64,000 nucleotides of DNA from Sphingomonas endolithica. GTDB taxonomy: Bacteria > Pseudomonadota > Alphaproteobacteria > Sphingomonadales > Sphingomonadaceae. Numbering within the stretch: the stretch's first letter is position 1; each line of letters begins with the position of its first letter. Where the stretch lies: NCBI RefSeq assembly GCF_025231525.1, contig NZ_CP103057.1, positions 3,482,501 through 3,546,500 on the forward strand. The letters are read 5' to 3'. Below, one piece after another: positions 41,621 through 50,428 of this stretch. Below the pieces are notes generated by a model. The model ran no database searches, was not told where the DNA came from, and saw only the letters and a list, made by a program, of their open reading frames with translations. Position numbers and translations under genes: made by a program.

Positions 41621-42186
41621 CAGAACACCCGAAACGGGGAGAGAAGGTTCTCTACGGTCGTCGACATAGGAACCGGACTGGCAGTGAGGCCGGTCAGCAC
41701 GGTAGTGCGATTGCGGAACAGATCGCCGACCATCAGCAGGATGGCAGCGCGGATCGCCGCAGGAAGGGTCTCGTATCCAGCGCGGTACTTTACCGTCAGT
41801 GCCTCGCGGCCGATGTGCAGCCCGGACCATGCCGCCTCGCCGAGCGAGTAGATCGTGTCGCCAATAAGCTCGTAATCGAGCGGGTCACCGACGACCTTAG
41901 AACGGTTGCTGTCTCGCCACGTGATGCCCACAAGCTCGATGTGAGGCGGATACGGTAGCACTAAGCCGTGGCCCATCGTCTCGAAAGTGTCGAAATACGC
42001 TTCCAAGGTCTGGACGCCGATCGCGCGGCCGAGCCAGCCGTTGGGGCCGTCTATATGCTCGGTCGCGGCAGCTATCATGCCCTCGACGATCGTCTTCTCG
42101 CTGGTGTCGCCATCCAGCTTCAGGTGCGCGTCAGCGTCTTCCCATGTCACTAGCGGCTCGGGTGAGACGACGACGCTGACGCGCAT
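41620..42186 (-). CDS. Head-tail connector protein (gp6/gp8-like)
   Basis: This 188-aa protein has the connector pattern: PEPLVTWEDADAHLKLDGDTSEKTIVEGMIAAATEHI at the start, then LPYPPHIELVGITW and the final AIRAAILLMVGDLFRNR. Members form the ring beneath the portal. It matches the phiE125 gp8/HK97 gp6 group in length and layout. Confidence 0.85.
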   Translation of the reverse strand: MRVSVVVSPEPLVTWEDADAHLKLDGDTSEKTIVEGMIAAATEHIDGPNGWLGRAIGVQTLEAYFDTFETMGHGLVLPYPPHIELVGITWRDSNRSKVVGDPLDYELIGDTIYSLGEAAWSGLHIGREALTVKYRAGYETLPAAIRAAILLMVGDLFRNRTTVLTGLTASPVPMSTTVENLLSPFRVF

Positions 42187-42189
42187 CGA

Positions 42190-42507
42190 TCAGCCCTTCC
42201 GCTTCGTTTCGATCGCGGCGATCAGCTCGGCTTCGGTTGCCGCGTCGCCCTGCGGCACGTCCGCCTTCTCGTAGGCGGCGATCACCAGCAATTCGTCCTT
42301 GGACGCTTCGGTCAGCGGCTTTGCGCCGAGCTTGTCCGCCTTATAGTCGAGCACCTTCGTCGGCTTCACGCCCTTGGGCGGCTTGTCGCCAAGCACCTTG
42401 AGGTCGACGAGGTGCTTCACGTCATTTTCATCGGCTTCGCGCTTGTCGCCCGTTTGATAGAGCGTGGTTCCGTCAAGATGCGGCTCATGGGCATAGAAGG
42501 TCGTCAT
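42190..42507 (-). CDS. Small hypothetical head-region protein
   Basis: This 105-aa protein begins MTTFYAHEPHLDGTTLYQTGDKREAD and has Lys-rich segments and a C-terminal stretch (EASKDELLVIAAYEKADVPQGDAATEAELIAAIE) resembling a HeH/SAP-like helix-extended-loop-helix. It lies between capsid and connector genes, where small head decoration or completion proteins occur. The start at 42507 gives this length; an upstream ATG at 42543 lacks support. Confidence 0.6.
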   Translation of the reverse strand: MTTFYAHEPHLDGTTLYQTGDKREADENDVKHLVDLKVLGDKPPKGVKPTKVLDYKADKLGAKPLTEASKDELLVIAAYEKADVPQGDAATEAELIAAIETKRKG

Positions 42508-42559
42508 GGCTGTTCTCCACTGGAGGTTGTGGGGCGACGACATGCCGCCCCACGATGGA

Positions 42560-43873
42560 TCAGGTGTTCGCGAACGGCCCCTTGATCAGCGCCGCAGGGC
42601 GCTTCACGGCGAGCGCGAGGCGCTCTTCGCAGCGCATGGTCAGGAGGTTCTTCTCGAAGTCGTCGGCGTTCTCGCTGGAGATGAGCACCTCCGGCTTGAG
42701 CCGATCGTACAGGGTCACCGCGACCTTGAACGCGCCTACCAGGAACGTGCCCTGCGCCATCGACACGGTCGGCATCACGCGCTTGCCCCAGAGGATCGGG
42801 CCGACAACGCCGGTCGGGTTCGCGAAGATGTAACGACCGTTGCTGTCCTTGGTCAGTTCGATGTCCGTCCAGTCGGTTTCGTGCAGCACGATCGCATCGG
42901 CCGGGTACAAGCCGAGCGAGGCCTGCAGCATCGCCAGGCGCAGCTTGTCCATCTTGTTCGGGGCAGTGATGGAGATGCCAGCCGGCGCGACGTAAGCGGT
43001 TGCCTGCGGATACAGGCCGAGCAGGTTCTCGCCGGTGCCATCGCCAAGGATGATCTGCCCGTCTTCGGCGAGTGCCAGACCATAGCGCATTTCGCTATCG
43101 ACCTCTGCCTGGAGCCGCGGAGCGTCATCAAGCGCCTGCCGCGTCAGCTTGGCGAGATGCGCGATCGTACGCACCGGCGCGGTTGCACGCGTCCAGCCGT
43201 AGTTGCTGTAAGGCTTGGCCGTGCCTTCCGCGACGGGCGCCGCGTTGTTCGTGCGAACCGACTGCTTCGGATAATCGACCGAACCAGTATCGATCGGCAT
43301 CACCGTGAGCAGGTCGCGCATGATGATGTCGGGACGGCGCGGCATGCTGACAGCCTCGGTCTCGCGATGCGAAACGATGAAGCCGCCAGCCGAGTTGTTG
43401 GCGGTGGTGATCGCCTTCAGTTCGATGCGCGCCGACGGGCGCTCCTTGCTGGCGAGAGCCTTGATGCCGTCGTCTTCGGCAACCTGCTGGCCGAAGCTCT
43501 TGGTCTCTTCACCAAGGCCGGCGCCGCCCGGCCGCGTCATCCGCTGCTCCATGTCATCGACGCGGCCCTTCAGCTCGTCGAGGACGTTGAACTTCAGCAG
43601 TGCCTGGTCGGCCTTGCCCTTCGTCTCCTGCGTCAGGTCGCCGAAGCGCTTGACCTCGGTCTCGGCGCCGTCGGCGATCTTCTTCACCTCGTCGAGCGCG
43701 TCCTTGACGTACTTGCCGAGCTGCTCGGGCGTCATGGTTCCACCGCCGTTCGGGTGGCCGGTGCCGTCGCGCATGTAACGGCCCTTGCTGCGCTCGGCAG
43801 CGGACATTGCGCCGAGCGAAGACACGCCCAGGAGCGCCGCGGTTGCGGCGTTGATTTTGATCAGATCTCGCAT
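42560..43873 (-). CDS. HK97-family major capsid protein
   Basis: This 437-aa protein has an N-terminal delta/scaffold-like coiled-coil region (LDEVKKIADGAETEVKRFGDLTQETKGKADQALLKFNVLDELKGRVDDMEQRM) and an HK97-fold core beginning near residue 150 (ITTANNSAGGFIVSHRE, LLTVMPIDTGSVDYP). The core contains GDGTGENLLGLYPQAT and the C-terminal VLISSENADDFEKNLLTMRCEERLALAV. The scaffold part is likely removed by the protease encoded just upstream. Length is normal for uncut HK97-type capsids. Confidence 0.93.
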   Translation of the reverse strand: MRDLIKINAATAALLGVSSLGAMSAAERSKGRYMRDGTGHPNGGGTMTPEQLGKYVKDALDEVKKIADGAETEVKRFGDLTQETKGKADQALLKFNVLDELKGRVDDMEQRMTRPGGAGLGEETKSFGQQVAEDDGIKALASKERPSARIELKAITTANNSAGGFIVSHRETEAVSMPRRPDIIMRDLLTVMPIDTGSVDYPKQSVRTNNAAPVAEGTAKPYSNYGWTRATAPVRTIAHLAKLTRQALDDAPRLQAEVDSEMRYGLALAEDGQIILGDGTGENLLGLYPQATAYVAPAGISITAPNKMDKLRLAMLQASLGLYPADAIVLHETDWTDIELTKDSNGRYIFANPTGVVGPILWGKRVMPTVSMAQGTFLVGAFKVAVTLYDRLKPEVLISSENADDFEKNLLTMRCEERLALAVKRPAALIKGPFANT

Positions 43874-43902
43874 TGGGGTTCTCTCTATGGAGGGTTCTAA
43901 GG

Positions 43903-44535
43903 TCAGGACTTCAGCGCCGCGCCGAGCGCGGACCAGAAGTCGTCGGTGGTCGCTTTGACCTCGGGCTCCCCCCGAAGATGCGGCGTTGCCTTGCCTGCGA
44001 TTGCCGCCGCCAAGGACTTGGAGAAGCCGCCTGCATCCCGCAGGAACTCCTCGAACTCGCGGACGGACGGTATCCCGCCGTCCTCCACAAGAGACTTGAG
44101 CTGGGTGATGACCGCCCGGTCGTTCATACCGACCGGCACGAGCGAAACCTCGTGCAGCGCGAGCTCGTGCAGCTGGCGGGTCTTACCCTCGAACTTGTGC
44201 CGGAGCGTCTTGTAGCCGATCGACAGGCCGCTGAGCGCGCGCGCCTCGGCCAAGGCGTGTGCCTCCCGGCCGCCCTCAGACTTGATAGCGATCCTGCCCT
44301 CGACATGGAGGCCGGCTTCGGCCTCATCGAACTTCGACCACGACCCGACCGGCCGCTTGTGGTCATGGAACAGCAGCATCGGAACGCTGGCACGGCCTGC
44401 GATGGCCTTGGTCAGAGCGCCAGGCATGATGACATCACCACCGTGGTCGATGTTGCCATAACCGGCGGCGATGCCCGCGATGTATCCGGCCTCGTCGATC
44501 GTCTTGATCTCGAAGCCCCAACCAAGTTCACTCAT
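43903..44535 (-). CDS. HK97-family prohead protease
   Basis: This 210-aa protein has the motifs of U35-type prohead proteases: YGNIDHGGDVIMPGAL, the catalytic His57 in LFHDHKRPVG and the catalytic Ser105 in ALSGLSIGYKT. It processes capsid scaffold during head maturation. Its ATG overlaps the portal stop and it lies between portal and capsid, the standard order. Confidence 0.92.
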   Translation of the reverse strand: MSELGWGFEIKTIDEAGYIAGIAAGYGNIDHGGDVIMPGALTKAIAGRASVPMLLFHDHKRPVGSWSKFDEAEAGLHVEGRIAIKSEGGREAHALAEARALSGLSIGYKTLRHKFEGKTRQLHELALHEVSLVPVGMNDRAVITQLKSLVEDGGIPSVREFEEFLRDAGGFSKSLAAAIAGKATPHLRGEPEVKATTDDFWSALGAALKS

Positions 44536-45884
44536 TGTCCGCTCTCCAGTCGCGGGGCGCCATTGTGCCCCATCATCGCCGCCTTCACGCGCGCATCGAC
44601 CAGCGCCTCGATGTCGGCCTGGCTGGTTGGTCCTGTCGGGGTAGCGGTAGGCGGCACCTTGCCGAGCTGATCCAGCGGGATGAGGTTCGACTGCACCGTC
44701 AGCACGTCGCCGCCCTCGCCGGCATACGGCTCCATGTTCTCTTTCGCCCGCATGTAGTTGCGGCTGGCGACGCCGTTCTGGCCGAGCGCGCCGTACAGCG
44801 CGGCGCGCGATGCGCTGTCCGCGCGGAGCAAGCTCTCGGCGTTGTGCTGGACGTAAAGCCGGCCCTGCTCAGCCGGCTGTATCAGCTGCTTTTCAATCGC
44901 CTGCTCGATGCGCTCGAACTCGGTGCCCAGACCAAGGGTAAGCCACGCGAGCACGATCTGCTCGATACCCGAGCCCCACATTGTCTGGCCTTGAGCAGAG
45001 TGGCCGATCAGGATCGGGAACACGCCGAACCACCGGCAGATTTCTTCGACAGAAAAACGCCGCGTTTCGAGCAGCTGCGCATCTTCAGGGCTGAGGCCGA
45101 GCGCCTTGAACGAAAAGCCGGGTGGCAGCGGCATTATCTTGCCTGCCTGGGAAGATCCCGCGAACTTTTAAAACAGCGCTACCAGGCTCTCCCGCTGTTC
45201 GCTGGTCGTCTTTGCCCCAGGCTGATCTTCCACGAAGCCGGAAAGCTGGAGCCCGTTGGAGAAAGTCGAGCCGGCGACCTGCTCCGCGGCAAGGGCCGTG
45301 GCGATTGTCTGACGGCCGTAGGCGATCGGAGATAGCCCGAGGTCGCCACCGGCACCGAAGCCGCGCAAATGGAACACCTCATCGGCGCCGAGGTCATCCT
45401 TGCCCACGGTGTAGCGACGTTCCCCCGTGGGTGTGCGGTAGACGTTCACGATGTCGGGCGAGAGCGGCCACAATGCCACGACCTGCTTGTCACCGCGGCG
45501 ACCGATGCGGGCGTACGCGTTCCCGCGCAGGTTCAGTGCTGTGACTTGCCCCTCCCAGAACTCCATAGGCGTCTGGTCGGGGTTCGGGCTGATCGCCAGC
45601 ACCCGGTGGAGAGGGTGATCTTCCGCCGCCTCGCGCTGTAGTGCCGAGGTGCGCCGGTAAACCTTGCGGCCGCAGGAGGCGATCGTCCGGGCATTAAGAC
45701 GGACGGATGCCCATGCGGTCGACAGCGACAGCGTGGTGTCCGCCGTCACCCGCTTGTTGGCGTAGGTGCCGCCACCGCCGAATGCGATATTGTGCTGGAT
45801 GTCCGGGTGCGTGCCGTCCAGCTTAGCTGGAGCGGCACCCAACACGGACTGCATCCACCCGGTGATGACCGAAGTGACCGTCAC
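44532..45884 (-). pseudogene. Phage portal protein, interrupted by an in-frame TAA
   Basis: This is an HK97-type portal gene of 451 codons. It starts at GTG 45884 (overlapping the terminase stop) and shows WASVRLNARTIASCGRKVYRR, NLRGNAYARI, EVFHLRGF and SPIAYGRQTI in the first part, and MPLPPGFSFKALGLSPEDAQLLETRRFSVEEICRWFGVFP in the second. A TAA at 45170-45168 splits it in the same frame: the codons before read LVALF and those after read KFAGSSQAGKI. Homologues continue through this point, so one base change explains it. Two fragments result (238 aa, and up to 200 aa if restarted at 45134). Without readthrough no functional portal is made, so the prophage should not package DNA. Confidence 0.85.
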
Positions 45885-47464
45885 GCGTGCATCGTTCCGG
45901 CAGCGAGGAAGTCGTCCAGCGCTGCGCTGTTGTCGGTCTCGCTGTGCATAGCCGCCACTCCTCTCGCCATGACCAGCGCCACCATGCCGTCGATGCGGCC
46001 TGTCGATTTCGACTTGTCGAGCTTCCGGTTGCCGGCCGGGTCCTTCTTCACCACGGCATTCGCGGCGCACATCGTCAGGACCGGGTTGTTACCGTGGCGC
46101 ACATTGCCGTTGAGGAAGTCGATCTCGGCGACGTCCATGGCCGGAGCCATTGAGAGAAAGCCTTGCCCAAATGGCTCGAAAGGCAGCTCGACGCCGATCT
46201 TCTGCATCTGCGCTTCGAGTGTTTTGAATCTGTGCCGGTCATATCCGATGCGCTCGACATCATACGGCTTGCAGATCTCGGCCAGGTCGTGCGCGACATA
46301 CTCGTAATCGACCGCCACACCGGGCGGCGTCTTGATGAGCCCGGCTGTTGCCCAGTCATCATAGGGCACCTTGTCGCGCTTGCGGTGATCGACCAGCGTG
46401 TTTGCCGGCTTCCAGAACCACGCTCGGTAGTGCCAGACGTTCTGCCAGTCGGCGCCCAGCACGAAGGCGCAAAGGTCGGTCGTTTCCGCCAAATCGAGCC
46501 CGCCGTAGACACGGCCTTGCTCAAAGGCTTCCTCGCTCGTCTCGCCAGCGGTCGCCCCCCAAACGGAGGGCGAAATGAACGGCGAGAAGCGGTTGACCCT
46601 CTGGTTGAGGTAGAGGTTGCGGAAGCCGTTCTCTGCCGATGGCATGCGATCGGCCTTTTCGGCCGCCGCCTGCAGTTCGATTTGCGATCGGAAGCTGCCA
46701 AGCGCCGGGTTGGCCGCTCGATGTGCAACCGGGTCGAGTACCTCACAGCCTTTCGCGGCCTCGTAGACGTGAACGACAATCTTCTTATCGTTCGACCGCA
46801 CCGCGTCGTCGATCTTGATCGACAGCATGTCGGCGTCGGTCGGCGCCTGCGTGGAAATGACTAAGCGAAGGGCGTCATCGTAGGCGCCAGAAGCGGACTC
46901 GATTGCCTCTACGAAGTCGTCTTGCGGCCCGCGAACCTGCCCCAGCTCATCTAGGATTGCCAGAACAGGCGAAAGGCCGTGCGCGGTCTGTCCATCGGCC
47001 GCAAGCGCCCGAAATTCGACGTTCAGCGCGAGCCCAATCAGCGTTTTGCCTGACGGGATGATCCGCACCAGCTTGTCGAGCGCCGGACTGAGCTTGACCA
47101 TCTTGGAGGCAAGCTTGAACACGAGCGCGGCTTGGTCGCGGGACCGTGCGCCTGAAACTATTTGGCTATTGAGCCGCGCCTCCGGCCCGACCAGGTGGGC
47201 CAGCAGCACGCAAGCGATCAGCGCCGACTTGCCGTTCTTACGCGCGATCGAAAGGATGCCTTCGGACGTGCCTTCGGGGTTGTCGTAGACATCCAGGAGG
47301 AATTTGGTTTGAAACGCCTCCAGCCGGACCGGCTGGCGGACAAGTTTGCCCTCCGGCACGACGCAATAGCGCTCAATGAACGCGATAACGCGCTCGCCGC
47401 GGGTCTTTGGTCGACGATTAGGCCCGAACATCGGCGGCGCAATGCCGCCGGCCGGGGTGTTCAC
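45881..47464 (-). CDS. terL: Terminase large subunit
   Basis: This 527-aa protein has a variant Walker A (ARKNGKS, residues 74-80), Walker B (LAILDE, ~169-173) and an RNase H-like nuclease domain starting GGLDLAETTD near 330. It is the packaging motor and DNA-cutting enzyme, of the YmfN/HK97-like large terminase group. It overlaps the small subunit stop and the portal start. All expected motifs are present, so it looks intact. Confidence 0.93.
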   Translation of the reverse strand: MNTPAGGIAPPMFGPNRRPKTRGERVIAFIERYCVVPEGKLVRQPVRLEAFQTKFLLDVYDNPEGTSEGILSIARKNGKSALIACVLLAHLVGPEARLNSQIVSGARSRDQAALVFKLASKMVKLSPALDKLVRIIPSGKTLIGLALNVEFRALAADGQTAHGLSPVLAILDELGQVRGPQDDFVEAIESASGAYDDALRLVISTQAPTDADMLSIKIDDAVRSNDKKIVVHVYEAAKGCEVLDPVAHRAANPALGSFRSQIELQAAAEKADRMPSAENGFRNLYLNQRVNRFSPFISPSVWGATAGETSEEAFEQGRVYGGLDLAETTDLCAFVLGADWQNVWHYRAWFWKPANTLVDHRKRDKVPYDDWATAGLIKTPPGVAVDYEYVAHDLAEICKPYDVERIGYDRHRFKTLEAQMQKIGVELPFEPFGQGFLSMAPAMDVAEIDFLNGNVRHGNNPVLTMCAANAVVKKDPAGNRKLDKSKSTGRIDGMVALVMARGVAAMHSETDNSAALDDFLAAGTMHA

Positions 47465-47946
47465 TGCAGTGTAGACGGCCTCGCGAGGAGATCGTCCCCA
47501 TCGTCAGCGAGCGGATTGTGACCGGATTCGGTCTCTTTCGCTATCTCGCGGCGACGTTCTACGTCTCGTTGCTCGCCATTCTTGGCCCGGTTGTCGAGCC
47601 CTAGCGCCCGACGGAGCGTCACGATGCGCCTAGCGAGCTTGTCGACGGCTCCGATGCTCGCGATCACGAACTTCGGCTTGATCTTTCCCTTCACCGTGCC
47701 GCGCTGCCCGACCGACATGCCGGAGATCATCTCCGAGTCTGCCATTGCACGCGCCAGCCCAGCAGCAACCGCCATGTCGGCATCGGTCCACTCGCTCTTC
47801 GCTCGCTCGGCGATAACGGCATCCCAAAATGGCATGTCACCGGGGCGCAACTGGATGTGGGCGGGCGGCGACAGGTCGCGGGCCGCGGCAGCCATGACCG
47901 CTACCGCCCCTGCAGCGCTGTCGACGCGGGGGCGTCGAGCGGCCAT
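47461..47946 (-). CDS. terS: Terminase small subunit
   Basis: This 161-aa protein lies directly before and overlaps terL. It has a region DMPFWDAVIAERAKSEWTDADMAVAAGLARAMAD, then GKIKPKFVIASIGAVDKLARRIVTLRRALGL, matching P27/phage-type small terminases that bind the packaging site. The ATG at 47946 is used; a TTG one codon earlier is also possible. Confidence 0.82.
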   Translation of the reverse strand: MAARRPRVDSAAGAVAVMAAAARDLSPPAHIQLRPGDMPFWDAVIAERAKSEWTDADMAVAAGLARAMADSEMISGMSVGQRGTVKGKIKPKFVIASIGAVDKLARRIVTLRRALGLDNRAKNGEQRDVERRREIAKETESGHNPLADDGDDLLARPSTLQ

Positions 47947-48043
47947 CAAGCAAATCCTGTATTAGCAATCAAGTTGGGGACGGGGTCGGTACCGGTGGCG
48001 GCACCCCCCTGACTTTCGACCCGCCCCCTCCCTGGGGGCAGGG

Positions 48044-48273
48044 TCAGCCGGGGACGCGCCGGAGGTCGAGATCGCCAGTGATGTGCGTCGTACCGTCCAG
48101 CTTGATCTGGAACTCGACGTCGCATCCGATGACCTTGCAGCCAACCTGATCAGGCGGATACCAGCGCGCGTGCGCAGGGAGGCAAGCCGCATGCCGGTCA
48201 CCACTGCGCTGAGCGTGATGCCGCGCATGGCGCTCGACATGGGGATTTTGACCGTCGCGTCGGAAGCCATCAT
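48044..48273 (-). pseudogene. Small phage protein with a one-base frame change
   Basis: The gene starts at ATG 48273, overlapping the HNH stop. The first 45 or so codons read MASDATVKIPMSSAMRG onwards to RLAA. From 48136 on, protein-like sequence (KVIGCDVEFQIKLDG, ending LDLRRVPG) continues in the -1 frame, ending at 48044. The total, 230 bp, is one base short of 77 codons, as expected for a single-base deletion. The uninterrupted first frame turns into a Ser/Arg-rich stretch. A sequencing error is also possible. Function unknown. Confidence 0.5.
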
Positions 48274-48587
48274 GCTCTCCTATTCCAAGGGTGGGCCGGA
48301 TCGGTCGGCATGCCGTTCGCATCGCAACCCCGTGGGCGGGCAGTCTGCCCTTTGTCGGCGAGCGACTTCGCGTCGGAGCAGGGCTTGCACAGCAGCTGGT
48401 AGTTAGACCGCTCCGAGGTGCCGTTCTTGGCTAGCGGTATGATGTGGTCGGCGATCGTGCCGGCGGTGACGCGGCCGTGCCGGGTGCACTCCTCGCACAG
48501 GATCACGGTCGCAAGCAGGTGTGCCCGCATCTTGTCGTGCTCGGTGCCATAGCCGCGCTCGTGGCGGCTGGTAGTGGGCCACGCCAT
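48270..48587 (-). CDS. HNH endonuclease
   Basis: This 105-aa protein has an HNH/Zn fold: two Cys (CEECTR), then DHIIPLAKNGTSERSNYQLLCKPCSDAK, which gives the catalytic His, Asn and His-like positions with a second Cys pair. Small HNH proteins next to the terminase genes are needed for cohesive-end packaging in HK97-like phages. It overlaps its neighbours on both sides. Confidence 0.9.
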   Translation of the reverse strand: MAWPTTSRHERGYGTEHDKMRAHLLATVILCEECTRHGRVTAGTIADHIIPLAKNGTSERSNYQLLCKPCSDAKSLADKGQTARPRGCDANGMPTDPAHPWNRRA

Positions 48588-48766
48588 CAGTGCCCGCGAA
48601 ACTCAGCACGCACCGCAGCGGCGATGCGCTCCCCCTCGGCGGTCAGCCGATCCGATCGAGCGATGCAGCGCGATGGTTCGGCAACGTCGAAGGCCAGGTT
48701 GTGCAGGTCGCTGGCCAGCTGCTCGATGCGGCGAGCCTTGGTGATGTGAGGAGCGGGCAGCGCCAT
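48587..48766 (-). CDS. Small helical hypothetical protein
   Basis: This 59-aa frame (MALPAPHITKARRIEQLASD start, RAEFRGH end) overlaps the HNH start by TGATG and is predicted to be nearly all helix. It is the first gene of the leftward late block seen here. Function unknown; accepted on coupling and composition. Confidence 0.55.
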   Translation of the reverse strand: MALPAPHITKARRIEQLASDLHNLAFDVAEPSRCIARSDRLTAEGERIAAAVRAEFRGH

Positions 48767-48846
48767 CGCATGCCTTTCTGTGCCGATGGGTAATTATCAG
48801 ATCACGGCTAACGGACGCTTAACCATTTCAGATTTATTGCAAATTC

Positions 48847-49080
48847 ATGAACATAGACGACCTGGATACGGAAACCCTGCGATGCATCTTCCTCGCCGAA
48901 GAGATGCCGGACAGTGACGAGGCGGAGGCTTTGCGCGCTCGTGCAACAAGGCTCAACTGCCTTGCCAAGGTCATTTACCGGCCGGGCCCGATCATCATGG
49001 GATATCAGCCTGCAGCACCATATGCGGGAGTGTCGGAGAAGGAACATGGCGCGGCCAAAAACCGCACAGCACGAAAGTAG
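48847..49080 (+). CDS. Small hypothetical protein
   Basis: This 77-aa protein (MNIDDLDTETLRCIFLAEEMPDSDEAEALRARA) is acidic at the start and basic at the end. It is on the opposite strand to the late genes and stands alone, with no clear ribosome site. The segment just upstream is AT-rich. Function unknown. Confidence 0.4.
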   Translation: MNIDDLDTETLRCIFLAEEMPDSDEAEALRARATRLNCLAKVIYRPGPIIMGYQPAAPYAGVSEKEHGAAKNRTARK

Positions 49081-49306
49081 AGGCGTCGCTTTCGGGCAAC
49101 TCGGTAGGAGGTTCGGTTATTCAGCGGCTGTTCGGAAGATGCGGCGCAGGCGGAGGGATGATGGCAGACGGGCGCCATTTGCTGTCCGAGGTGGATTGGC
49201 GCCCGTCCGCTGCAAGTGTCCATGGGAAATCGGCACTGCGCGGCCGCGCTACAGCCAACGTGCTTACGAACGGTTAACGATTATCAACGCCGGCTGCCGA
49301 AACAAC

Positions 49307-49332
49307 AAAGCCCGCCGGTGAGAGCGGGCTTT
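49307..49332. terminator. Hairpin ending a short transcript
   Basis: AAAGCCCGC and GCGGGCTTT form a 9-bp stem with an 8-nt loop, followed by only a short T run. It works in either direction and separates the late block from the genes at 49385-50428. The ~300 bp from 49081 to 49384 contain nothing else I can support. Confidence 0.65.
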
Positions 49333-49384
49333 AGGCGGAGTTATAATGATTGCGACCGCAGGTAGCATGCGGGTTGCCGCATGG

Positions 49385-49750
49385 TCAAGCGTTTGCGTCC
49401 CGGCTCAACTTGAACGCGGGCGCGACATCAGGAACATTGAGGCCGATCGATCTCTGATAGGTGCGCAAGATCCAGAGCGTGGCCCAATAGGGCATCGTCA
49501 GGCCGTCGAATTCGAACGACTCTATCGAGGCTTTCCCGCGACGTGAAAACTCGATCGCCTCTTCGGGCCTGCAGGTCGCCTTCCACAATTCAACCTGCTG
49601 GAGAGTGTACGCCATTCCTTCAACGTCGCTCATCCCTGTAAGCTCTGGCACCTGAGCGGCGATCAAAGCTTGATCGCTGTTCCAAGCAAGAGATTGCCGG
49701 GTGAGCCGCGCCCGTTCTCGTTGATCTTTCCACCAGCCGCGCAAACTCAT
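49385..49750 (-). CDS. Hypothetical protein
   Basis: This 121-aa protein (MSLRGWWKDQRERARLTRQS start) is mostly helical, with a middle segment GMAYTLQQVELWKATCRPEEAIEFSRRGK and three Trp-rich spots. No family recognised. It lies at the end of the leftward replication operon, with about 100 bp between it and the next gene upstream. Confidence 0.55.
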   Translation of the reverse strand: MSLRGWWKDQRERARLTRQSLAWNSDQALIAAQVPELTGMSDVEGMAYTLQQVELWKATCRPEEAIEFSRRGKASIESFEFDGLTMPYWATLWILRTYQRSIGLNVPDVAPAFKLSRDANA

Positions 49751-49849
49751 CAGCGTTCCTCATGCTAAGCTGCCGCTTCTTTGGTCCACGTTGTGCCGAT
49801 ATAATTGTGTCCGCGTCAATCGGCGCCTGCTCGAGCCCACTGAAGCCGA

Positions 49850-50428
49850 TCAATAGCTCAGCCGCTCCTTCATCGTCACGATGTCCGCCACAAACTGCAC
49901 CGTCAGCCGAGCCGCATACTCCTTGCTGGCCTCGGGCGCCGCAAGCCTGGACCCAGCCAGACCGGCCGGCTCATCAAACCGCACGACGTTCTCAAACACG
50001 TCCCAGTACTTCGCGCCGACATGGTTCTTCATCCGGAGCAGGTCGGACCTCGCCTCAACCTCGCGCGGGTGACCGTCGCCTGGGGTGCCGAACACCGTCC
50101 GGTCCAGGTTCGCCACGAGCCCGCCAGACGAGCTGATGATGTCCCACAGCGCGATGCAGTGAGCGATCGCGGCATCCTGGCTGGTCGACAGGTGCCCGGC
50201 CGTGCGCCAGCGTGCGATCGGCGTGCCGCCACGGTTCACCACCTTGCGTAAGTTGCGGTCATAGTCACCGTGCTGGGTTGCGAATTCATTTACCAGCGGC
50301 GCGCGTGCCTGCTCGGCCCTCTCCCGCTGTAGCAGCGCTGCCAGTGGCCCCACCTTCTTCGCTGCCTTTGTCTTCCGTGCCATCGTCATCACCCACTGCA
50401 TGAAGTTCGTCGTTCCGTTGTTGCTCAC
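49850..50428 (-). CDS. Replication-module hypothetical protein
   Basis: This 192-aa protein starts at a GTG overlapping the primase-helicase stop (GTGA). It is basic at the start (MARKTKAAKKVGPLAALLQRE) and has a helical core (RNLRKVVNRGGTPIARWRTAGHLSTSQDAAIAHCIALWDI, then KYWDVFENVVRFDEPAG) followed by a Ser/Ala-rich tail. The core has an HTH-like feel, so a DNA-binding role is possible, but no family is recognised with confidence. Confidence 0.6.
   Translation of the reverse strand: MSNNGTTNFMQWVMTMARKTKAAKKVGPLAALLQRERAEQARAPLVNEFATQHGDYDRNLRKVVNRGGTPIARWRTAGHLSTSQDAAIAHCIALWDIISSSGGLVANLDRTVFGTPGDGHPREVEARSDLLRMKNHVGAKYWDVFENVVRFDEPAGLAGSRLAAPEASKEYAARLTVQFVADIVTMKERLSY

Noticed and set aside
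42506-43900. A 464-residue plus-strand frame opposite the capsid gene
   Set aside because: Composition is that of an antisense shadow, and the capsid protein on the minus strand is clear.
49620-49853. A 77-residue minus-strand frame overlapping the 121-residue gene
   Set aside because: It overlaps a better candidate in another frame and has no supporting motif.
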